From Minisyncoccota bacterium (lineage in GTDB: Bacteria > Patescibacteriota > Minisyncoccia > Phycocordibacterales > UBA5272): 7,724 nt of DNA. Position 1 is the stretch's first letter; each line of letters opens with the position of its first letter. Position numbers and translations under genes: made by a program. This document shows positions 1-5,166 of this stretch, one piece after another. The stretch spans positions 1 through 7,724 of the forward strand of contig JALHNF010000033.1 of the NCBI GenBank assembly GCA_022843645.1, in the 5' to 3' direction. The notes below the pieces were generated by a model. That model saw only the letters and a program-made list of their open reading frames with translations, made no database searches and was not told where the DNA came from.

Positions 1-2
1 GT

Positions 3-434
3 GTCTTTCGCCACAAAGTATATGAATACAGCCCAGAAGAGGGCATTGAGCATTTTCTTGAGGAAGTCTCCCTTCTTACCGACAAAGAAACAAAAGAAGA
101 AAGTGCGGTCCGGCTGATGACTATTCACGCATCAAAAGGGCTCGAGTTTGATTATGTATTCATCACCGGACTTGAGCATGGTCTGTTTCCAAGCGAAAGA
201 GGAACGCACGCGTCTCAGACACTTGAAGAAATGGAAGAAGAGCGAAGGCTCTTTTACGTGGCACTCACCCGAGCTCGGAAAAAACTCTTTCTCTCGCATG
301 CCGAACTACGCATGATTTTTGGGTCAAAACAAATAAATGTTCCTTCGGAATTTTTGGAAGATATCCCAGAGCATTTGACCGAGCACACGGTTGCAGAGAA
401 TAACGAAGGTGGTAAAGTGATCGTGTATTTATAA
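3..434 (+). CDS. UvrD/PcrA-family SF1 DNA helicase, C-terminal part (5' end outside window)
   Basis: This is the last 143 codons of a superfamily 1A ATP-dependent 3'-5' DNA helicase of the UvrD/PcrA/Rep family, which unwinds DNA in repair and replication restart. The reading frame is open from base 3, so the gene starts upstream and the ATG at 117 is internal. Seen directly: helicase motif V (LMTIHASKGLEF, then DYVFITGLEHGLFPSER) and motif VI (EEERRLFYVALTRARKKL), which contribute to nucleotide and DNA binding, with the arginine of motif VI contacting ATP gamma-phosphate. The tail FLEDIPEHL is typical of the family. After it only about 20 residues remain, ending GGKVIVYL, so the Tudor-like C-terminal domain found in many PcrA/UvrD proteins is absent. 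The TAA stop overlaps the next ATG by one base (TAATG), suggesting co-transcription and coupling with rsmA. Family is secure; pcrA, uvrD or rep cannot be chosen from this fragment. Confidence 0.95.
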   Translation, partial: VFRHKVYEYSPEEGIEHFLEEVSLLTDKETKEESAVRLMTIHASKGLEFDYVFITGLEHGLFPSERGTHASQTLEEMEEERRLFYVALTRARKKLFLSHAELRMIFGSKQINVPSEFLEDIPEHLTEHTVAENNEGGKVIVYL

Positions 435-1186
435 TGAAAAACCAAAGAGCAAAACGCAGTCTCGGACAAAACTTTCTGATAGTACTATGGCCGGTACGCA
501 TGATGGCAAATAAGGCCATGGTAAAACCTGGTGACACAGTGGTAGAAATCGGTCCAGGAAAAGGAATCCTCACAAAAGAACTCCTCCATAGCGGTGCGCA
601 TGTAATCGCGATTGAAAAAGATGACGCTTTGTACACAAAGCTTCTCTCTGTGTTTGAAGAAGAAATACAATCAAAGAAACTTACTTTAATTCACGGTGAT
701 GTTTTAGAACAAGACATTTCCAAAATAACAAAAAAGAAGTCCTACAAAGTCGTGGCAAATATTCCGTACAATATCACCGGCCTTCTCATTCCTTTTTTTC
801 TTGAGTCGGCACATCAACCAGCGTCAATGACGCTTCTTGTGCAAAAAGAAGTCGCACAGCGTATCTGTGCTAAAGATAACAAAGAAAGTATTCTCTCGCT
901 TTCTGTAAAAGTTTTTGGGAAACCTGTATACGTAGAAAAAGTTGGTCGCACACTTTTCCGTCCCAGCCCTCGTGTTGACTCAGCAATTATTCACATCGAA
1001 AACATTCATCCGGGTTTCAAAAACCTTGCAGAGAAAAAAGATTTCTTTGAAATCATTAAAAAAGCGTTCAACTCAAAACGTAAAAAGATTTCATCAACAC
1101 TGAAAGACCGCCCAATCGAGCCCGACTTAAAAGACAAGCGTCCTGAAGACCTTTCCCTTGAAGACTGGCGACGACTACTTAGGTGA
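434..1186 (+). CDS. rsmA: 16S rRNA (adenine1518-N6/adenine1519-N6)-dimethyltransferase RsmA/KsgA
   Basis: This SAM-dependent methyltransferase dimethylates two adjacent adenines in the 3' terminal hairpin of 16S rRNA during late small-subunit assembly in the cytoplasm. Motifs seen in the 250-residue product: SLGQNFL at 9-15; SAM-binding motif I, VEIGPGKG at 37-44; the acidic end of strand 2, IEKDD at 60-64; GDV at 88-90; catalytic motif IV NIPY at 109-112; LVQKEVAQRI at 135-144; FRPSPRVDSAII at 175-186; and the C-terminal AFNSKRKKISSTL and LSLEDWRRL. It is slightly shorter than the E. coli enzyme (273 residues) but complete. The segment after GQNFL reads IVLWPVRMM, more hydrophobic than the polar stretch usual there. 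The ATG at 434 overlaps the helicase stop and has no Shine-Dalgarno sequence in the preceding 20 bases, so translation is probably coupled. The TGA stop overlaps the convergent gene by 12 bases. Confidence 0.96.
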   Translation: MKNQRAKRSLGQNFLIVLWPVRMMANKAMVKPGDTVVEIGPGKGILTKELLHSGAHVIAIEKDDALYTKLLSVFEEEIQSKKLTLIHGDVLEQDISKITKKKSYKVVANIPYNITGLLIPFFLESAHQPASMTLLVQKEVAQRICAKDNKESILSLSVKVFGKPVYVEKVGRTLFRPSPRVDSAIIHIENIHPGFKNLAEKKDFFEIIKKAFNSKRKKISSTLKDRPIEPDLKDKRPEDLSLEDWRRLLR

Positions 1187-1510
1187 CGGTAAAGAAGAAC
1201 CTATTTGAAGAATGGTCCCTTGTACCGGTATCGGAAAACATGCCGCAGTACCCGCACTACACACACCACCAGGTATTGCACGACCAACAACATTTGCCCC
1301 CGGAACAAGCGCCCACCATCTATAGACACGAGATATTCCTGTTTGTACCAAAAAAATGCCCCCTCGTGGAGGGCCAACTAAAATAGCATAGCCACCGCTA
1401 CACGCGCACTCATATACAAAAATGATTTTTCCACCAACGGGCAGGAAAGGAAGTGCGTACGCTGAAGAAAAAAGAAGTGCGGAAAAGAAAAAACCAAGAA
1501 GCAGTCTCAT
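1175..1510 (-). CDS. small exported four-cysteine protein with GPPRGG motif, function unknown
   Basis: The product has 111 residues if the ATG at 1510 is used. Residues 1-19 form a clear signal peptide (MRLLLGFFFSALLFSSAYA, with an AxA-type cleavage site). The mature part starts LPFLPVGGK and holds all four cysteines: a C-x-C pair at 35 and 37 followed by SGGYAILVGPPRGG, and a pair at 84 and 91 in GGVCSAGTAACF. Even cysteine number and export suggest two disulfides. From memory, similar short secreted proteins (GG start, CxCS, VGPPRGG, PGGVC, a late GT-I motif) recur in Parcubacteria, often near pilin or secretion-like genes, without assigned function. The frame extends 15 codons upstream to 1555, but those codons would spoil the signal peptide and cross the promoter and the divergent gene start, so 1510 is preferred. 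It is transcribed divergently from the gene at 1530 and converges on rsmA. The plus-strand frame at 1183-1386 is its shadow. Confidence 0.8.
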   Translation of the reverse strand: MRLLLGFFFSALLFSSAYALPFLPVGGKIIFVYECACSGGYAILVGPPRGGIFLVQTGISRVYRWWALVPGANVVGRAIPGGVCSAGTAACFPIPVQGTILQIGSSLPSPK

Positions 1511-1513
1511 ACC

Positions 1514-1522
1514 TGATATAAT
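1514..1522 (+). promoter_or_regulatory. extended -10 promoter (TGATATAAT) for the envelope gene run
   Basis: The sequence reads TG-A-TATAAT, a perfect extended -10 element (TGn plus the consensus hexamer at 1517-1522). Seven bases (acacggt) separate it from the ATG at 1530, so transcription would start at or next to the A of that ATG and give a leaderless mRNA. There is no recognisable TTGACA-like -35 at the expected distance; extended -10 promoters often lack one. This element is the main reason for choosing 1530 as the start of the downstream gene. Confidence 0.75.
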
Positions 1523-1523
1523 A
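1518..1523 (-). promoter_or_regulatory. -10 element (TATTAT) for the divergent small exported protein
   Basis: Read on the minus strand, bases 1523-1518 are TATTAT, one mismatch from TATAAT, and the 3' end lies seven bases (atcaggt) before the ATG at 1510. The geometry mirrors the plus-strand promoter, with which it shares five base pairs, so the two polymerases cannot bind together. No convincing -35 is seen. The AGGT just before the ATG is too close to act as a Shine-Dalgarno sequence. Confidence 0.5.
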
Positions 1524-1529
1524 CACGGT

Positions 1530-2414
1530 ATGAAAGATTCCTGGAAACCCTCCAAAAAGACCCTCTACATCATCGTGGGGCTATGTATTGTGAGTCTACT
1601 TTTTGTATGGTGGGGCAGGGAGAAAAACATATTACCTTCACTTTCGGCGCAAGATGTCGTATCGGTGAGTGCTGAAGACATAAGTACAAAAGATACCGAC
1701 AAAGACGGTATTCCTGACTGGGAAGAGTATTTGTGGGGACTTGATAGTAATAAAGGGGACTCAGACGGCGACGGCATACTCGACTTCGATGAAATACAAG
1801 CAAAAAAAGCGTCTATTCGTACAGAGTACGGCTTTGCAACGTCAACAGCGTCGAGCACATTTACTGACTCGTTTTCACGAGAATTCTTTACCGCCTTTAG
1901 CGCATTGAGGCAATCCGGTAGTCTGACAGACACAAATATTCAAAAAATTTCAGCGCAAAGCCTCGAGGTGCTCACCCAACAAGTTTTAGAAAATAAATAT
2001 ACTGAAAAAGATCTTGTAGTTGTCGATACAACAAGCGATACAAAAGTAGAATACAAAAACAGCATCCTAAACACAGGGAAGTCACTCCAAGTGAAGCTGA
2101 TCGGAAGAGAAGTGGAACTCCTTACTCGCGCCATCAACAAACCCCGTTCGGATAAACTCATTATCGAATTACAGAAAATCCAAAAAGTGTATCTAGCACT
2201 TGCAGAGCGTACCATACAAGTCCCTGTCCCAAACGCAATTCAAAAGACGCACCTAGAGCTTGCAAATACGTATTACAAATTGGGCGCATCGGTGGGGGGC
2301 TTAACACAAATATATGACGACCCAGCAATAAGTGTTATATACTTTAGTGAGTACCAACGGGCATTAGAGAAACTTCCTTCTCTTATGAACACTATCACCT
2401 CTTTCACACAGTAA
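1530..2414 (+). CDS. membrane-anchored protein with thrombospondin type 3 calcium-binding repeats
   Basis: The 294-residue product begins MKDSWKPSKK, followed by a transmembrane helix at about 11-28, so it should be anchored in the membrane with the rest outside. Residues 55-67 (DTDKDGIPDWEEY) and 77-89 (DSDGDGILDFDEI) are two thrombospondin type 3 / EF-hand-like loops whose aspartates would bind calcium. A Ser/Thr-rich linker (about 101-113) leads to a largely helical domain to the C-terminus, with HLELANTYYKLG at 241-252 and a DP...Y pattern near 264-275 that I recall from Parcubacterial proteins of this kind. The frame is open back to an ATG at 1422, but the 36 extra residues are polar, precede the helix and lie antisense to the small exported gene. 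The extended -10 ending at 1522 makes 1530 the likely leaderless start. The next gene starts two bases after the TAA. Biochemical role unknown. Confidence 0.85.
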   Translation: MKDSWKPSKKTLYIIVGLCIVSLLFVWWGREKNILPSLSAQDVVSVSAEDISTKDTDKDGIPDWEEYLWGLDSNKGDSDGDGILDFDEIQAKKASIRTEYGFATSTASSTFTDSFSREFFTAFSALRQSGSLTDTNIQKISAQSLEVLTQQVLENKYTEKDLVVVDTTSDTKVEYKNSILNTGKSLQVKLIGREVELLTRAINKPRSDKLIIELQKIQKVYLALAERTIQVPVPNAIQKTHLELANTYYKLGASVGGLTQIYDDPAISVIYFSEYQRALEKLPSLMNTITSFTQ

Positions 2415-2416
2415 GT

Positions 2417-4126
2417 ATGAAAATGTTTTCAAAAAAATTCTTTTCTGTTTTCTTTGCACTCACACTTGCATTCTCTCCGCTTCTTGGACCTCTTCTTGCA
2501 CCAAAAGCAGAGGCGCAACTTGGAGGCATGATTTCAGGATGTGCAAGCGGGTTTGTAACCTCATGGGTATCAAGCTTCTTCTCAGGTACAGCCGTACCTG
2601 TTGATGACCTCAAAAATAATATAAAAGAGTGTCTGGACGCTGTTGCCTTTGCCCTTGCAAAAACACTGCTTGCCCAGCTCACCGACAGCATCATCAATTG
2701 GATCAACAACGGCTTTGACGGAAACCCCTTCTATATTGGTGATACAGAAGGCTACTTTAGAAATGTCATCCGTGACGAGCTTCAACTTGCGATCAATGAC
2801 TTAAAGAGGCTCCGTTCAGTATACTTTGACGTGATGCGTGCGAATGTCATATACCAAGCGCGCGCGACTATTCAAGATGAGCTCGGCTTTACTCTCGACT
2901 CTGCGATTGTAAGCGCCTTGTGTGGGTACGCAGAATACGAAGCAGCAGAATTTTGCCAAGGCCAGCTTACTCCCGAAGCACAGTCTGAGCTTACGTACGC
3001 GTTTACTCGTGGCTATATACCATTTCAATGGAGCACCTGGGAGAGCCTAACACAAAATTGTGGAAACAATGTCTTCTGTGCGGGAACGCAAGCACAAGAA
3101 TACGCACTCTACCAGGCACAAGAAAGAATTCAGCAATTAAACACTGAGCTCAATAGAGGAAGTGGTTTTTTGAGCCAGAAAGTATGTCGAGACCCCGGAT
3201 TTCAAAGAGATTTAGAGGATTGGCAAGCAATGATCGACAGTTACGGAGCGCAGAACCCAGGTGACGATGACTTTGTGGGTCCCGAGGTTCCTATTGAGAC
3301 GAGCCTCCCTGAAAAACCAATTTGTTCTGAGTACATTATTCAAACACCTGGGCGTATCATCGCTGACAAATTGACATCAAACTTAGGAACCACAGAAAGA
3401 CAACTTGAGCTTGCAGACGAGCTCAATGAATCAATCGCAGCAATATTTGATGCGCTTATTGGAAAACTCATTAATGACGGCCTTGCTTCATTCCGTGGTG
3501 AAGGTGAAGACGATGATTACTACAATCTTCTCAGTGACCCGCGAAGCGGTTTTCAGTTTGAACGTACAGAAGAGATCTTGGCAGGAGATGCTGAGGCCTG
3601 TGAGGCAACGGGCGGAGTATACGATGAAGAGCTTGGTGTCTGTGACTTCGATCAAACAGGTGGAATGAATACACTACCTGATTTTCCATGGATCATGGAA
3701 GGAGGGGTTACCGTCACAAATGGGGAAGAATTTGCAACTCTGGTCAGAAATAATCCAGGACGATGCGTCATCATAAATAATGTTCGTGTATGGGAAGGGG
3801 ATGTTGAGCCGTGCCTCATGGGCAGCGCTGAAGATACTGGTGGAACTGCGAGTAATGCTGTCTTTACCATAAACCCAGAGCCACTTCGCGTAGGAAGACA
3901 GGCGACATTCACAATTTCTGGCGGACCACAAACAACAGACTTTGAGATTGTATATCTCACCGAAGGGGAAGTAGATCCGGAGTTTCTTATCGCGGGAGTC
4001 ACAAACCAAAACGGGTCAGGGGCTGCAACGATACAAATTCCAGCACTTCCAGTAGGGGAAGTTGTCATAACTGTTTTCTTTGGCACAGGGGAGTCTGTAG
4101 AGAAAACAGTTGAAGTTTCAGGATAG
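2417..4126 (+). CDS. exported cysteine-rich protein with C-terminal Ig-like domain, secretion-module component
   Basis: The 569-residue product has a signal peptide (MKMFSKKFFS, hydrophobic to about 28, cleavage near AEA|Q at 33). The mature protein contains 12 cysteines (42, 72, 169, 180, 215, 221, 257, 303, 395, 409, 450, 466), an even number consistent with disulfides. Recognisable blocks: LAQLTDSIINWINNGF at 85-100; IIQTPGRIIADKL then QLELADELNESI at 307-340; CEATGG...LGVC at 395-409. From about 478 to the end it is beta-rich and Ig-like (FTINPEPLRVGRQATFTISG, then strands ending KTVEVSG). I recall the WIN-GF and QLELADE blocks from uncharacterised Parcubacterial proteins beside VirB6-like genes; this is memory, not a search. 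It starts two bases after the preceding stop, with no Shine-Dalgarno sequence, so it is probably coupled. An alternative ATG is codon 3. It could be an extracytoplasmic part of a secretion or surface structure. Confidence 0.85.
   Translation: MKMFSKKFFSVFFALTLAFSPLLGPLLAPKAEAQLGGMISGCASGFVTSWVSSFFSGTAVPVDDLKNNIKECLDAVAFALAKTLLAQLTDSIINWINNGFDGNPFYIGDTEGYFRNVIRDELQLAINDLKRLRSVYFDVMRANVIYQARATIQDELGFTLDSAIVSALCGYAEYEAAEFCQGQLTPEAQSELTYAFTRGYIPFQWSTWESLTQNCGNNVFCAGTQAQEYALYQAQERIQQLNTELNRGSGFLSQKVCRDPGFQRDLEDWQAMIDSYGAQNPGDDDFVGPEVPIETSLPEKPICSEYIIQTPGRIIADKLTSNLGTTERQLELADELNESIAAIFDALIGKLINDGLASFRGEGEDDDYYNLLSDPRSGFQFERTEEILAGDAEACEATGGVYDEELGVCDFDQTGGMNTLPDFPWIMEGGVTVTNGEEFATLVRNNPGRCVIINNVRVWEGDVEPCLMGSAEDTGGTASNAVFTINPEPLRVGRQATFTISGGPQTTDFEIVYLTEGEVDPEFLIAGVTNQNGSGAATIQIPALPVGEVVITVFFGTGESVEKTVEVSG
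2583..2600. repeat. short perfect inverted repeat early in the Cys-rich gene
   Basis: CAGGTAC and GTACCTG flank the tetraloop AGCC, giving a 7-bp GC-containing stem in the mRNA around codons 56-62. No T run follows, so it is not an intrinsic terminator. It may be chance. Confidence 0.3.
4069..4111. repeat. 11-bp inverted repeat (hairpin) near the 3' end of the Cys-rich gene
   Basis: AACTGTTTTCT (4069-4079) is perfectly complementary to AGAAAACAGTT (4101-4111). Inside, ACAG (4085-4088) can pair with CTGT (4095-4098) around a six-base loop, so the mRNA could form a long hairpin ending 15 bases before the end of the stop codon. No T run follows, so Rho-independent termination is unlikely. It could affect mRNA decay or processing, or the ratio of the two flanking products. 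Both arms are coding, so chance is possible. Confidence 0.45.
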
Positions 4127-4137
4127 AACATACGAAA

Positions 4138-5154
4138 ATGAATAGAAGAGAAGCCTTAGAACAACTCAACCAAGAGCGCAAGCAAAAAGTAAATCGCGTA
4201 TGGGAAGAGTGGTATAGAACCGAAGGTAAGGGTGTACCAACCACGGAACGCCTAAAAAAAAGAGATTTGGCGCTCAATCAAATACAAGACGAGTTTGAAA
4301 AAGCATCACTACAGATAAATCAGGGATCATTTGAAGACGGATCCAACAAAAAAAGAGCAGTTCTTGTTCAAGGCTTGCAAAAAAGACAAAGTAGAGACAA
4401 CGCATCACAGAGCACCCCTGAAACAGACGTACTTCCAGAAAAGAATCTTGCTTCTGACCCACTTCAAACAGGAAGGATTATTCGTCGGCCAAAAAATATC
4501 GATGGCATTCGAGGAGAAGACGCAATAACCACGCCTCGTGAGTCGTACCGCGCACAAAGTACAGAGCAAGACCTAGCACAAAGAAAAAGAACCTTAGCGC
4601 AAACAGCAGAAGAAGACACTACACAAGAAGATTTATCTCAGAATATCATTCAAGAAGTCAAAGAGCTCCTCACTAAAGAAGGGTTTGACCCTGACGACTT
4701 CTTGCGCCATATACCAGGAAGAGAAGAACTTGATAAAGTTCTTAAGCTTGCAGAAGAGTCGAAAAAAGTCTCATATTCTTTTCCGGTATTTATTTTGTCT
4801 CTGGCGCTTTGTGTTGATGTACTAGAGGCGTTACCCTCACTTATACCCGCAATAGGAATATTTGGCACATGGACGGTAATGGGGCTTAAGTGGCTTATTT
4901 TCATACCGATTGTCTATGTTGCAACAGTGGGTGGAGAAAACTTCCTCACTCGGCAGCTAGTAAAACGCGTCATCATACGCGGAATAGTAAAACGTGCTTT
5001 TGTCGCAGTAACCGTTCCCCTCCTTGCTTTTATTCCATATATCGGGGCCCTATTCCCTGAAACATTTCTGATGACGCTTTTCTTGGTTAACTCAAAAACA
5101 CTTGCCGGTATTCTTGTAAAAGAAATTGCAAAAATTGCAGAACGATACGTGTAG
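4138..5154 (+). CDS. membrane protein with coiled-coil N-terminal half, function unknown
   Basis: The 338-residue product has no signal peptide. Residues 1-60 are highly charged and helical (REALEQLNQERKQK...), likely a coiled coil. Residues 60-165 are polar, Gln/Ser/Thr/Arg-rich and probably disordered. A helical patch at 166-207 (EVKELLTKEGFDPDDFLRHIPGREEL) leads into a membrane domain with about four helices at 212-235, 238-262, 285-303 and 305-325, interrupted by a basic loop (TRQLVKRVIIRGIVKR at 271-286). The long N-terminal half is probably cytoplasmic. I do not recognise a named family. Position directly before the VirB6-like gene suggests a partner in the same membrane assembly. The gene starts 11 bases after the previous stop with only aacatacgaaa between, so there is no Shine-Dalgarno sequence. 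An ancillary inner-membrane component is the most that can be inferred. Confidence 0.85.
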   Translation: MNRREALEQLNQERKQKVNRVWEEWYRTEGKGVPTTERLKKRDLALNQIQDEFEKASLQINQGSFEDGSNKKRAVLVQGLQKRQSRDNASQSTPETDVLPEKNLASDPLQTGRIIRRPKNIDGIRGEDAITTPRESYRAQSTEQDLAQRKRTLAQTAEEDTTQEDLSQNIIQEVKELLTKEGFDPDDFLRHIPGREELDKVLKLAEESKKVSYSFPVFILSLALCVDVLEALPSLIPAIGIFGTWTVMGLKWLIFIPIVYVATVGGENFLTRQLVKRVIIRGIVKRAFVAVTVPLLAFIPYIGALFPETFLMTLFLVNSKTLAGILVKEIAKIAERYV

Positions 5155-5166
5155 ACTGTGCTTTAG

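Noticed and set aside
430..435. TATAAT overlapping the rsmA start codon, as a promoter
   Set aside because: Transcription from it would begin after the ATG, and no alternative start codon lies near 442.
604..613. 10-bp palindrome AATCGCGATT within rsmA
   Set aside because: It is an isolated palindrome inside conserved coding sequence (VIAIEKD region) with no second copy seen, so chance is the simplest explanation.
1183..1386. Plus-strand frame of 67 codons with GTG start overlapping the rsmA stop
   Set aside because: It lies antisense to the small exported gene; the product is rich in His, Pro and Gln with no recognisable feature, while the minus strand gives a clean signal peptide and paired cysteines.
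1422..1529. Upstream extension of the TSP3-protein frame to the ATG at 1422
   Set aside because: The added residues are polar, precede the membrane anchor and are antisense to the divergent gene; the extended -10 at 1514-1522 fits a start at 1530.
4124..4129. TAGAAC as a -10 element for the gene at 4138
   Set aside because: It matches only four of six consensus positions, has no TGn extension, and the short gap is better explained by an operon.
3652..4131. Minus-strand open frame of 159 codons
   Set aside because: It is fully antisense to the Ig-like end of the Cys-rich protein, with low-complexity Ser/Pro/Val composition and no motif.
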